From positions 1 to 38,672 of the forward strand of contig NZ_JAKUJY010000034.1 in assembly GCF_022664535.1 (NCBI RefSeq): a DNA stretch of 38,672 bases. Reading direction: 5' to 3'. The position numbers and the translations under genes are program-made. Source of the DNA: Sphingobium trunci. Lineage in GTDB: Bacteria; Pseudomonadota; Alphaproteobacteria; Sphingomonadales; Sphingomonadaceae. This document shows, piece after piece, positions 7,386 through 16,023 of the stretch; the stretch's first letter is position 1, and every line of letters starts with the position of its first letter. Under the pieces are notes generated by a model. It made no database searches, had not been told where the DNA came from, and saw nothing but the letters and a program-made list of their open reading frames with translations.

Positions 7386-8270
7386 TTAGATTATCGGCTT
7401 TCTTTTGCCCGGCACCCATTCTCGGACCGGTTCAAAGACCGGCATTCGCAAGGATCTTCGCAGCCAGTTAGCGCCATCGAGCACGAAAGTGTGACCTGAG
7501 CAAAATGCCGCGAAATCGGAGCACAGATAGGTCGCCGCCCAGCCGAGCTCGTGGACTTGGCCGACTCTCAGTGCAGGCTGACGGAGATCAAGATCGTCCT
7601 TGTCGGCATTGATGAGACGCAGGTGCTCCGCGCGATCTCGATGGGGAAAGAGACCAGGCGCGATGCAATTTACACGAATGTCGTACGGTGCCCATTCGAC
7701 CGCCAGACTTTGGGTCAGGTTGGTTACCGCCGCTTTGGCTGCGGCCGAGGGCGAGGTACCCGGCCCCCCTGTCCACGCGTAGGTGGCACCAATGTTAAGG
7801 ATCACACCACCACGGCCGTCGGCGATACGCCGGCGGGCGAATTCCGTAGAACACAGCCAAGTGCCATCAAGGACAATACCAGTCACCGCGCGCCACGCGT
7901 TCAGGCTCAAATCTTCCGAAGCGGCGGGGAGATTGCCGGCGGCGTTGTTCACCAGTTGAGTGACAGGGCCGAGAGCCGCCTCGATCTCGTCGAACGCGGC
8001 AGTTATGGCAAATGGGTCGCGCACGTCGAGCGCGATGCCGATCGCCCGGCCACCGGCTTCCTCAACCGCCGCGATGCCGCGCGCGCGCTTCTCCGCATCC
8101 CGACTGGCGATCGCGACCGCCCCGCCGAGCCGTCCGAATTCCGCCGAGATTGCCTTGCCTAGTCCGGAACCGCCGCCAGTAACGATCGCCACCTCATTGG
8201 CGAACAAACCTTCTGGCAACATTCTTAGACCCAGCGCAGGCGCACTCCGTGTGCCTTTCACTTCGCTCAT
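7386..8270 (-). CDS. SDR oxidoreductase, 2,4-dienoyl-CoA-reductase-like
   Basis: The protein has 294 residues from ATG 8270 (GGGAAG upstream). It has a Rossmann fold with NAD(P) motif TGGGSGLGKAI (31-41), NNAAGN (108-113), and the active-site region PSAAAKAAVTNL followed by RVNCIAPGLFPHR. The usual YxxxK tyrosine is Ser 175, with Lys 179 kept. That PSA-A-K form is known from the 2,4-dienoyl-CoA reductase branch of SDRs, which uses a different tyrosine. A reductase acting on an unsaturated or hydroxylated acyl-CoA fits the neighbours, with the enoyl-CoA hydratase gene only 4 bases upstream. A plain 3-hydroxyacyl-CoA dehydrogenase is less likely because of the missing Tyr. Confidence 0.88.
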   Translation of the reverse strand: MSEVKGTRSAPALGLRMLPEGLFANEVAIVTGGGSGLGKAISAEFGRLGGAVAIASRDAEKRARGIAAVEEAGGRAIGIALDVRDPFAITAAFDEIEAALGPVTQLVNNAAGNLPAASEDLSLNAWRAVTGIVLDGTWLCSTEFARRRIADGRGGVILNIGATYAWTGGPGTSPSAAAKAAVTNLTQSLAVEWAPYDIRVNCIAPGLFPHRDRAEHLRLINADKDDLDLRQPALRVGQVHELGWAATYLCSDFAAFCSGHTFVLDGANWLRRSLRMPVFEPVREWVPGKRKPII

Positions 8271-8274
8271 GCTT

Positions 8275-9054
8275 TCACTTCCCTTTGTAGACCGGAGTGC
8301 GCTTTTCTCGAAGAGCGGCGCGCGCCTCGGCGTAATCTTCAGTTTTGAACAATGCGGTCTGGGCAAGCAGTTCTTGCGCAATACCGCTGCGGATGGCTCC
8401 CACCGTAGCGTGATCGATCAACGTTTTGGCCATGGCGAGCGCAATGGGCGGCTTACTGGCAATCGCCTGTGCTACTCCCAACGCGAAGGCGTCCAATTCC
8501 GCTGGCTCGACCACGAAATCGACCGCCCCCCAAGCGAGCGCCGTTCTGGCGTCGATGCGATCGCCGCTCATCACCATGTACTTGGTTCGTGCTGGGCCGA
8601 TCAGCGTGGCGAGATACTGGGTGCCTCCAGTATCAGGAAGCAGACCGTAGCCGATCTCGGGGAGCGCGAGTTTCAGGTCGCTTGCAGCGATACGGATATC
8701 ACAGGCCAGCGCCAGTTCACACCCGCCCCCAATCGCCGCCCCCCGCACCGCTGCGACGAACGGTTTCGGGCTATCGAGCACCTTGAGCCGTCCCTGTTGA
8801 GCGCGCCGGACGAATTGATAATCGCTTTCGTCAAGGGCGCGATGACCCAGAACACGGGTATCGCGGCCAGAGCAGAAGGATTTGCCGGCTCCACGCAGCA
8901 GGACAACGCGCACGGCTTCATCGTTTAGGGCCATGTCGAGCAGTTCCTGATAACGTGCGGCGGTCTCGTCATCCATTGCGTTGTGGCGCTCCGGCCGGTT
9001 GAGTGTAATGATGCCCACCGCGCGGTCCCGCTCCAAAAGGACGGTGTCGCTCAC
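8275..9054 (-). CDS. Enoyl-CoA hydratase/isomerase (crotonase family)
   Basis: The protein has 259 residues from GTG 9054, whose GTGA overlaps the stop of the upstream dehydrogenase gene, so translation is probably coupled. Crotonase features are all present: NRPERHNAMDDET at the N-end, the oxyanion loop VRGAAIGGGCELALACDI with Glu 113, and LPEIGYGLLPDTGGTQYL with Glu 133. Both glutamates of true hydratases are retained, so hydration of a 2-enoyl-CoA is the simplest reading. The C-terminal helix ends RTPVYKGK. The longer open frame upstream to 9354 is antisense to the dehydrogenase and is not used. It lies between the dehydrogenase pair and the SDR gene in the operon. Confidence 0.93.
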   Translation of the reverse strand: MSDTVLLERDRAVGIITLNRPERHNAMDDETAARYQELLDMALNDEAVRVVLLRGAGKSFCSGRDTRVLGHRALDESDYQFVRRAQQGRLKVLDSPKPFVAAVRGAAIGGGCELALACDIRIAASDLKLALPEIGYGLLPDTGGTQYLATLIGPARTKYMVMSGDRIDARTALAWGAVDFVVEPAELDAFALGVAQAIASKPPIALAMAKTLIDHATVGAIRSGIAQELLAQTALFKTEDYAEARAALREKRTPVYKGK

Positions 9055-9944
9055 GCTGCTTCTCCCAACAGGATATCCATTGCCGGTGGAGCCAGAAAGC
9101 CGAGCATGTGCGCGCGCTTCAGGCACAAGTGCGGGGTGGCCGCATCGGTAATGCCTACGGCGCCATGGACCTGAATGTTGCCGCGCCCATTCTCGAGCGC
9201 GGCCTGGTCCGCGAGCCGCTTGGCCGCAGCGAGATGGAAGGCAACGCCAGAATCGCCCGCATCGAGCGCGCATGCCGCATAAAAGAGTTGCGAGCGTGCC
9301 ATCGCGCAGCGAACCGCCATATCGGCGCACAGATGCTTGAGGGCCTGAAACCATCCGATCGGTCGTCCGAACTGTTCGCGGACCAGTGCGTATTCGGCCG
9401 CCATGTCGCGCGCGGCCTCGGCGCAGCCTACCGCGAAGGCTGCGCCGAGGAGTTGCAGGTGGAGCGCGGCCTGCGGATTGTCGATCGGCTCGAACGGGAG
9501 TGCCGGGTCGATCACGGCGAGCGGTGCCGACAAATCCAGCCCAGGCGTCGCTTCGATCCCGCCGGGAAGTGCGGCAATGACTGCGCGGGATTCAAACAGG
9601 CCGAGGGCCCGTTCGGACTGGTCGACATCGAGCGCGCGCATCTTGTTCCCATCCACAAAGAAGAGAGCAGTCTTGCGCCGATCGCCGGTCCAGCGCGCGG
9701 CGACCGCTGTAGAAAGCATCGATACGGGTGCGAGGGACTTGCCGAGTTCGGCGAACACCAGCACCTCACTGGCGTGATCGAACCCGACATCCTGGGTCGT
9801 CATGGCGAGCCAGCCCATAGCGTCCAATTCGCTCCACAGGCCGATGGGACGGGATCGCGCCTGCTCAAGCGGCAGGTTGTCGCGGCACCAGTCGATGGTC
9901 GCGTCGACCAAGGCCTTCTGGTCGGAAGAGGGAATCAGGTCCAT
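9051..9944 (-). CDS. Short acyl-CoA dehydrogenase (small subunit type)
   Basis: The protein has 297 residues from ATG 9944 (AAGGTGA upstream), about 80 shorter than the usual 380. The N-domain begins MDLIPSSDQKALVDATIDW. The beta-domain is degraded and lacks the T-E-P-x-(A/S)-G-(S/T)-D FAD motif. The C-terminal helical domain is normal: YALVREQFGRPIGWFQALKH, then NIQVHGAVGITDAATPHL. No catalytic Glu is evident. This pattern is known for the non-catalytic subunit of alpha2beta2 acyl-CoA dehydrogenases in steroid side-chain degradation (FadE26-27, FadE28-29 type). It lies four bases after the full-length dehydrogenase gene, its likely partner. Confidence 0.85.
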   Translation of the reverse strand: MDLIPSSDQKALVDATIDWCRDNLPLEQARSRPIGLWSELDAMGWLAMTTQDVGFDHASEVLVFAELGKSLAPVSMLSTAVAARWTGDRRKTALFFVDGNKMRALDVDQSERALGLFESRAVIAALPGGIEATPGLDLSAPLAVIDPALPFEPIDNPQAALHLQLLGAAFAVGCAEAARDMAAEYALVREQFGRPIGWFQALKHLCADMAVRCAMARSQLFYAACALDAGDSGVAFHLAAAKRLADQAALENGRGNIQVHGAVGITDAATPHLCLKRAHMLGFLAPPAMDILLGEAA

Positions 9945-9948
9945 ACAT

Positions 9949-11100
9949 TCACCTTGATTTAGGCAGGTTGAGTATGCGCTCGCCGATAATGTCGCGCTGA
10001 ATCTGGCTCGATCCCCCGGCGATCGTTCCAGCGAATCCACGGAGGTAGTCGCTGACGAGCGTGTCATCGCCGTAGCGGAAGTCGAGGATGTCCTGCCCAG
10101 CCAGCAACACACCCAGCCGGTCTAGTCGCTGGCCCAGTTCGGCGGTGAACAGGCGGATCACCGAGGCCTCGGCGCCCGGCTGGCCGTTGCGTGCTACTTC
10201 GGAAACGTTGCGATAGGTCATCGCTCGGAGCGCGGCCACTTCGGCGCGAGACTGCGCGAGTTGATCGGCAATGCACTCGTCGCGGATCGCGCCTGATGCG
10301 CGCGCTTTGCTGACCAATGCTTCGACCTCCAGCCCGAGCTTCACCTGATCGGCGATGAATCCGGTACCGCGCTCGAAGTTGAGCGTCGACATCGCCACCT
10401 TCCAGCCGTTGCCGATACCGCCGACCGCGTTGGCGAGAGGGATGCGCACATCGTCATAGAATATCTGGGCGAATTCGAACTGACCGCTCATCTTGCGGAT
10501 TGGATGGACCTCTATGCCGGGCGTATTCATGTCGCAGATCACCCAGGACAGACCGGCGTGGCGGCGTGAGCCGGCTTCAGTGCGCAAAATGAGCTCCTGC
10601 CAGTCGGCAACGTGGGCGAAGCTGGTCCATATCTTGCTGCCGTTGATGACCAGCATGTCACCGTCGATGCGCGCGGAAGTTCTGATCCCCGCCAAATCGG
10701 AGCCGGCATCCGGTTCGGAAAAGCCCTGGCACCAGATTGCTTCGCCTTTCAGGATGCGTGGCAGGTGATAGGCCTTCTGCTCGTCGCTGGCATTGAGGAT
10801 CAAAGTCGGGCCGCCATGGTTGATGCCGACGAAATTGGCGCCGATCCACGGTGCCCCCGCGCGTGCATATTCCTCCAGCCAAATGACTTGTTCGATCAGC
10901 GACAAGCCACGGCCGCCATATGCGATGGGCCAGTTGATACCGGCCCAACCGGCATCAAAGAGACAGCGTTGCCAGGCCTTGTCGAAGGCGACAGCATCAG
11001 TCGCGTCCAGTGGTCGGCGTTCGGAGGGTATGTTGGCTGCCAACCAGTCGCGACACTCGGCACGGAAGCGCTTCTCTTCCGGCGAAGAAACGATGTTCAT
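9949..11100 (-). CDS. Acyl-CoA dehydrogenase (large, catalytic subunit type)
   Basis: The protein has 383 residues and is the first gene of the leftward operon. Motifs are INWPIAYGGRGLSL, CQGFSEPDAGSDLAGIRT (FAD site), LVINGSKIWTSFAHVADW and a C-terminal FAGTIAGGSSQIQRDIIGER. Glu 243 in STLNFERGT is at the isovaleryl/long-chain position and is the probable base; the other possible site reads IAGGS. With the 297-residue protein just downstream it probably forms a heterotetramer that dehydrogenates a bulky or branched acyl-CoA, by analogy with mycobacterial FadE pairs. The ATG 11100 start has a modest GGGCAGG upstream. The substrate cannot be read from sequence. Confidence 0.92.
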   Translation of the reverse strand: MNIVSSPEEKRFRAECRDWLAANIPSERRPLDATDAVAFDKAWQRCLFDAGWAGINWPIAYGGRGLSLIEQVIWLEEYARAGAPWIGANFVGINHGGPTLILNASDEQKAYHLPRILKGEAIWCQGFSEPDAGSDLAGIRTSARIDGDMLVINGSKIWTSFAHVADWQELILRTEAGSRRHAGLSWVICDMNTPGIEVHPIRKMSGQFEFAQIFYDDVRIPLANAVGGIGNGWKVAMSTLNFERGTGFIADQVKLGLEVEALVSKARASGAIRDECIADQLAQSRAEVAALRAMTYRNVSEVARNGQPGAEASVIRLFTAELGQRLDRLGVLLAGQDILDFRYGDDTLVSDYLRGFAGTIAGGSSQIQRDIIGERILNLPKSR

Positions 11101-11350
11101 CGCGACCTGCCCTTAATCACAGGATAGCTCGCGCGGACGTTTCTCGTCGGTCGGTAGCGGTTGATCCCTATCCCGATGCGGCCATCGAGGTTCATTGCGC
11201 CTACTCCCAAGCCATCCTCCCTAGCTCAAGTATAAACATATTGCTGCTCTGGCAGACGAGGCCACGTAGAGCGGAACCAAGTCGAAACAGTACCGACCAG
11301 AGCGCAGCACCGCACGGCCGGCTTCCGCATTTATAGATCGAATCACCAAG

Positions 11351-11403
11351 CATTAAGCAGATGCTAAATTTAGACCTTGCTTAACTTTAGCACTCGCTTA
11401 ATG
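11351..11403. promoter_or_regulatory. Large palindromic operator in the divergent control region
   Basis: The left arm CATTAAGCAGATGCTAAA (11351-11368) and the inverted right arm TTTAGCACTCGCTTAATG (11386-11403) match at 15 of 18 positions, with a 17-base AT-rich centre containing a further TTGCTTAA. It sits 32 bases before the kinase start at 11435 and 250 bases before the leftward operon. The TetR regulator at 16024-16686 is the obvious candidate to bind it (inference). The rest of 11101-11434 shows no gene. Confidence 0.6.
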
Positions 11404-11434
11404 TCCAGCCGATAAATTGATGGGGAGGTAAAAA

Positions 11435-12880
11435 TTGAGTCGGCCGACAACAGGCGCAGCAGAATTCCAGGTGCCGGAACTCATCGCTTCCGTCCGACAT
11501 GAGATCGAGATGCGGCAACGCGTGCTGGACGGCGCAGTTGGCGAACTGCGCTCGATCGCGGCAGGAACGATCAAGGATCATGCGGCGCGCGATGCGCTGG
11601 ACAACGTAATACGATGCCTGGCCCTGGTCGCGGTTCAAGACGGCTGGAACGAAGCGGATACGAACGAATATGCCCAGCACGCGGGGTTGTCGGTCCCGGA
11701 CACAAACGATCCCGGATGGACTGGCTTCCACAAGTTGCGATCAACCCGACCTGTCCAATTGACTGCACGATTGATGCAAGCGGAGGCCCACATGCTCGCC
11801 AAAATTGAAAGTCGCCGCGACGCGGTCGGGACCGCTCAGGGAAGGCAGCAGGCGACAGCTGCGACAGCAGATTCAATATCAAGCCAGCTGGCGCCCTATT
11901 TATACAATCGGTTCGGCCCGGGAATCGAACTCATAGCTTGCGAGGAAGTACCGGGCGGCCGATCGAAAGAAACCTATCTGCTGACGGTCAACGCAAACCC
12001 TGCGTTGCCGACACGAATGGTGCTGAGGCTCGATCGGAAACGAGCCTTCATCGCTTCTCAAGCTGCCGCCGAAGCCTCCGTAATCGTGGCGTTGGGAAAG
12101 CTTGGCGGAATGCCCGTACCGGACCTGTTGGCAGCTGAGGCGGACCCGAGCATCCTTGGTGGAACCTTCCTTATCACGACGCGGATGTCGGGTGTGAAGG
12201 CAGGGGAATATTTTCCCGAGCTTCATCCGCTGTTGCCCGATATCGTGCCCGCCGTGATCGAACTGGGCGCTGTCTTGGGACGTCTTCATTCGGCCGATCC
12301 TGAGCGTTTTGGAATCGTGCCTGGACGCGTGCGCGCCGCCGCCATAAGGGCGCGCATTGAGGAGATATATCTGAAGACACTCAAGGCGGGGCTGGTTGCC
12401 GTGGAGTTCGAAGCCGCATACCGGTGGCTTCTCGACCATGTTGAGGCGAGCGAAGGGCCCCTTTGTTTCGTCCATGGAGATCTTGGGCTCCACAATATTC
12501 TTGTAGGCAACGGCCGTCTCACCGCTTTGCTCGATTGGGAACTGTCCGGGCCAGGAGCAGCAGCGGAAGACCTCGGCTCACTGTCGCATGTTCTGGATTT
12601 CCTCAATATTCATGAAGAATTTAATTCATCTTACGTAGATGGAGGAGGGTCTTCAAGTTCATTAGAGTTAGAACATATGAATTTCTATAAGATTCTGCGT
12701 CAATTTAAGGTAATACAGGCTGGGGTAACGGCCAGGAACATGTACCTTTCCCGAGAAACCGAAGATTTCGTTCTTGCGAATGCCGGTTTCGATTTTGCGC
12801 TGCGGTGCCGAACTATCCTCGCTCAAACAATGGCCTCCATTTACAAGGAAGCGGGAGAGATCAATGATAACGAAATCTAG
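11435..12880 (+). CDS. APH-family phosphotransferase (acyl-CoA-pathway kinase)
   Basis: The protein has 481 residues. The TTG start at 11435 is chosen because a strong GGGGAGG lies eight bases upstream and no better codon follows. Residues ~1-145 form a helical extension. The kinase fold covers ~150-440: glycine-rich EEVPGGRSKETYLL, VLRLD lysine-strand region, Brenner motif HGDLGLHNIL (347-356, Asp 349, Asn 354) and metal site LLDWELSGPG (Asp 367). Kinases of this fold in acyl-CoA clusters (LvaA, ACAD10/11 kinase domain) phosphorylate 4-hydroxyacyl-CoA so that a dehydrogenase-like partner can remove phosphate. An antibiotic kinase is unlikely in this context. The next gene overlaps its end by 17 bases. 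Confidence 0.85.
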   Translation: MSRPTTGAAEFQVPELIASVRHEIEMRQRVLDGAVGELRSIAAGTIKDHAARDALDNVIRCLALVAVQDGWNEADTNEYAQHAGLSVPDTNDPGWTGFHKLRSTRPVQLTARLMQAEAHMLAKIESRRDAVGTAQGRQQATAATADSISSQLAPYLYNRFGPGIELIACEEVPGGRSKETYLLTVNANPALPTRMVLRLDRKRAFIASQAAAEASVIVALGKLGGMPVPDLLAAEADPSILGGTFLITTRMSGVKAGEYFPELHPLLPDIVPAVIELGAVLGRLHSADPERFGIVPGRVRAAAIRARIEEIYLKTLKAGLVAVEFEAAYRWLLDHVEASEGPLCFVHGDLGLHNILVGNGRLTALLDWELSGPGAAAEDLGSLSHVLDFLNIHEEFNSSYVDGGGSSSSLELEHMNFYKILRQFKVIQAGVTARNMYLSRETEDFVLANAGFDFALRCRTILAQTMASIYKEAGEINDNEI

Positions 12881-13784
12881 GCGGGCTGCCGCTGTGCTGG
12901 CGGACGACGAACATCATCCCTCAGAACCCGACGAATGGTGGAACATCGAGACGGTCTGGTTCGCCTTCACGATACCTGAACGAGCACTTAACTGTGTCAT
13001 CTACCTCATCATTCGTCCGTCAATGGGAGTTTGCGCCCTTCAAATTAATATCTTCGACAACACTGGATTTGAGCCATGGCGTGCGCGTCACTTCAGATCA
13101 TTATGGCATTTGCCGATCCCCCCTTCTCTGCAACATATCGACATGTCCGACGTGGGGTTCTGGCTCGATGTCGTAGAACCGCTCACCGAATATCACATCC
13201 GCTACCAGCACAATAATGCGAGCTTCGATATCACCTGGCGTGCGCTGGTTCATCCAACACTGGTGGACGGGAACCATATCGATCAGTTCGGCCGCGTCGT
13301 CGGATCGCTCATCCTTGATGAAGAACAGATATCCGTCGACTGCATCCAGATGCGTGATCGATCGTGGAAGCGGCGGTCCGATCTTGAGGGACGGCGAGGC
13401 GCCTACACATACGCCCTTCATTCCCGCGAGAACGGCCTTCTTATGACCAGCGGATATGCAGGAGACCGGTCCGTCGCCCCCCGGGGAGGCGGTTGGCTAC
13501 TGCGCGACGGTCGCGCCAGCCCACTGGCAATAGGATCGCGGAGCGTAATTGAGCGCGGACCTGAGGGGCAGCCGCTGGACCTGGTACTTGAGGGTGAGGA
13601 TCAGGACAGACGCCCCTTCCGCGCCGTTGGGCGATCGCTCTCCAGATCTATCATGCATACGAGCGGCAACATCCTTTCATGGGATAGCCTAGTGCAATGG
13701 GATCTGGACGGTTTGCAATGTTGGGGAGAGGACCAGGACGTACTTACCCCTGAAACATGGGGCGATTTTCCAATAAAATTATAA
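12864..13784 (+). CDS. AttH/DUF7064-like lipocalin-type protein
   Basis: The protein has 306 residues from ATG 12864 (GGGAGAGA upstream), overlapping the kinase gene by 17 bases, so the two are probably coupled. It is rich in beta-strands. WWNIETVWFAF near the N-end, a mid-region ITWRALVHP and the signature CIQMRDRSWKRRSD (160-173) recall the RDHSW motif of AttH/Svf1-like and DUF7064 proteins, which bind or modify hydrophobic compounds and recur beside acyl-CoA dehydrogenase genes. No signal peptide. The first 90 bases of the longer frame lie inside the kinase gene and are not used. The family call comes from motif memory; the reaction is unknown. Confidence 0.6.
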   Translation: MITKSRRAAAVLADDEHHPSEPDEWWNIETVWFAFTIPERALNCVIYLIIRPSMGVCALQINIFDNTGFEPWRARHFRSLWHLPIPPSLQHIDMSDVGFWLDVVEPLTEYHIRYQHNNASFDITWRALVHPTLVDGNHIDQFGRVVGSLILDEEQISVDCIQMRDRSWKRRSDLEGRRGAYTYALHSRENGLLMTSGYAGDRSVAPRGGGWLLRDGRASPLAIGSRSVIERGPEGQPLDLVLEGEDQDRRPFRAVGRSLSRSIMHTSGNILSWDSLVQWDLDGLQCWGEDQDVLTPETWGDFPIKL

Positions 13785-13828
13785 TATATATTATTAATAT
13801 CAATAATAACTATAAGATGGAGAGGATA

Positions 13829-15979
13829 ATGTATAAATCAACTTTGCGATTCTGCATTGTCACGTTCGCAGCAACATCTGTCGCGCCATCGGGGCATGCA
13901 CTTGCTCAAGTGAAAGCGGAAACTACAACTAGCGACATCATCGTCACCGCACGGAAGAAAGAGGAGCGTCTTCAAGACGTTCCGGTGGCGATTACCGCCT
14001 TTTCACAGGAAGAGCTGGCAGCGAAGAATGTTGGCGACGTCCGTGGAATCGCCAATACCACTCCGGGACTCGTGCTTGAGCAGAATCCACGCTCAAGCAT
14101 GGCGGTCACGATCTCTCTGCGCGGCCAGACTGCCCGCGATGCCGTGATCACCAACGACCAGTCCATCGGATTGTATATCGACGACGTGTATCGCGCCCGG
14201 ATCCAGGGTGCCGTTACTGGCCTGTTCGATGTCCAGCAGGTTCAGGTGTTGCGCGGAGTCCAGGGAACTCTGTTTGGCCGCAACAACACCGGCGGTGCGA
14301 TCCTGATTTCCACCGTGGCGCCGAAGTACGAAATGGGTGCCAAGGTCGTTGGTTCGATCGGCAACTTTGATTCGACAAAGTTCGAAGGCGTGGTCAACGT
14401 GCCAGTGGTTGCCGACAAGATCGCTGTTCGGGTTTCCGCAATCAAGGTCAATCGCGACGGTGTTATTGACAACCTTGCCAACGGACCCGATGGAAATTCG
14501 CGCGATTATTTCGGGCTTCGGGCGCAAATCCGCCTGAACGCCACCGCCGACTGGGAAACGATCTATCGCTTTACCTACGGCGATGCGGATCAGGTGCCAA
14601 ACACGGCGATACCGACGGGTCCGGGCTTCGGCAGTCAGCCGCCGTCTGGCTTTTACCAAGCGGTCGCGGGTGCGCCCGCCAGAGATCGCCTGAAAGCCTA
14701 CACCCATTCCCTGACGACCACGGTCGATCTGGGCAGCGTAGCGCTCAAGAACATACTTGCTTACCACAAGCAGAACGTCTTCACGATCAGCGACAGCGAT
14801 GGATATCAGACCGCCCTTCTCGACGCGACGCTGCTGGAAGACCAGAAGCAATATACGGGCGAACTCCAGCTGACGAGCGACATTCCCTCAAGTCCTTTCG
14901 GATGGATTCTGGGTGCCTATTACTTTCGCGAAAAGGGTCAGAGCAGTGCATATGTTCCTGCCATTCGTCGAGAGGGCCCTGGTTTCGCTCAGAACCGTGC
15001 CTTCGCGCTCTATGGCCATGTCGATTATGACGTCAGCGATCATCTGACGATAGGTGCAGGTCTGCGTCATACCAGCGAGCGGCGCGCGGTCCAGTCATCA
15101 CTCGTCGTCGGCGGAATATGTCAGATCGCTGCGCGCATACGTCGCGCACCGGGAGTGTGTTTCGCTGATGGAGTTGCCAACTTCCGCTATTGGTCCTGGG
15201 AGGCGAATGCCGATTACAAGATCAACGATCACGTCCTGCTCTACGCCCGTGCCGGGCAGGGGCAGAAAGCCGGCGGTTTCAATAACATCACCAACGAAGC
15301 GCTTCTCAACCCTTTTCGGCCGGAGGAAGCAAAGGATATCGAAGGCGGCCTGAAGGCGGAATGGTTTGACAAAGTGTTGCGGACCAACATCGCGCTATAT
15401 CGCACGGCATATAAGGACATCCAACGGACGCAGGTCGTTTCAGGTCCAGGTGGATCGCCCATTACACGTGTCGATAATGCGGCTAAGGCGACTATAAAAG
15501 GGATCGAGGCCGAGGTGGTTCTACATCCTGTCCCGGCCTTTACCTTGAGCGGAACGCTCGGATATACGGATGCGAAATATGATCGCTTCGTTTATGCCGG
15601 TACGGATGTATCCGCAAACAAGTTTTCGATGGTCCCCAAGTACACTTACTCATTATCGGCTGACTATGCTGATACGATTGGTAGCGCAGGCGAACTTAGT
15701 CTTCATGTGGACTGGTCGCATCGAAGCAGGATGGAATTGGTGGTCATCAACCGGTCAGGTCTCGTGCAAACGCCCATGGATCAACTGAGCGCCAGAATTT
15801 CCTTCACGCTGAACGGTACGCGCGGCGTGCGCATCTCCGCATTCGGCACCAACCTGACCAATCGGCACTATAACGTGTCAGCTGTTGAACTCCCATTCGG
15901 CTACAACGTGCTATACCGTGGCGAGCCTCGCGTGTTTGGGCTCGAGCTTGGTATCGGGATGGGTGGAGAAAAACCCTGA
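13829..15979 (+). CDS. TonB-dependent outer-membrane receptor
   Basis: The protein has 716 residues from ATG 13829, with GGAGAGGA just upstream; AT-rich DNA precedes it. A signal peptide ends near ALAQ (residue 27). A TonB box SDIIVTA (35-41) follows, then the plug domain (VPVAITAFSQEEL, then QVQVLRGVQGTLFGRNNTGGAI) and a beta-barrel to the C-end. It takes up a scarce or bulky compound across the outer membrane. No siderophore gene is nearby; linkage with acyl-CoA enzymes suggests it imports their substrate (steroid, terpenoid, lipid or lactone). It is the last gene of the rightward operon, 44 bases after DUF7064, and convergent with the TetR gene. Confidence 0.93.
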   Translation: MYKSTLRFCIVTFAATSVAPSGHALAQVKAETTTSDIIVTARKKEERLQDVPVAITAFSQEELAAKNVGDVRGIANTTPGLVLEQNPRSSMAVTISLRGQTARDAVITNDQSIGLYIDDVYRARIQGAVTGLFDVQQVQVLRGVQGTLFGRNNTGGAILISTVAPKYEMGAKVVGSIGNFDSTKFEGVVNVPVVADKIAVRVSAIKVNRDGVIDNLANGPDGNSRDYFGLRAQIRLNATADWETIYRFTYGDADQVPNTAIPTGPGFGSQPPSGFYQAVAGAPARDRLKAYTHSLTTTVDLGSVALKNILAYHKQNVFTISDSDGYQTALLDATLLEDQKQYTGELQLTSDIPSSPFGWILGAYYFREKGQSSAYVPAIRREGPGFAQNRAFALYGHVDYDVSDHLTIGAGLRHTSERRAVQSSLVVGGICQIAARIRRAPGVCFADGVANFRYWSWEANADYKINDHVLLYARAGQGQKAGGFNNITNEALLNPFRPEEAKDIEGGLKAEWFDKVLRTNIALYRTAYKDIQRTQVVSGPGGSPITRVDNAAKATIKGIEAEVVLHPVPAFTLSGTLGYTDAKYDRFVYAGTDVSANKFSMVPKYTYSLSADYADTIGSAGELSLHVDWSHRSRMELVVINRSGLVQTPMDQLSARISFTLNGTRGVRISAFGTNLTNRHYNVSAVELPFGYNVLYRGEPRVFGLELGIGMGGEKP

Positions 15980-16023
15980 CATTTCTCTCGCAGAAAATAC
16001 AGGACTACGGTGCAGGATAGATT

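Noticed and set aside
11435..12880. Kinase as an aminoglycoside-resistance gene
   Set aside because: Fold and Brenner motif fit, but the long N-terminal extension, operon partners and operator point to acyl-CoA metabolism.
13829..15979. TonB receptor as the importer of the lasso peptide
   Set aside because: It lies 21 kb away inside the catabolic block, convergent with its TetR gene; no isopeptidase gene is beside it.
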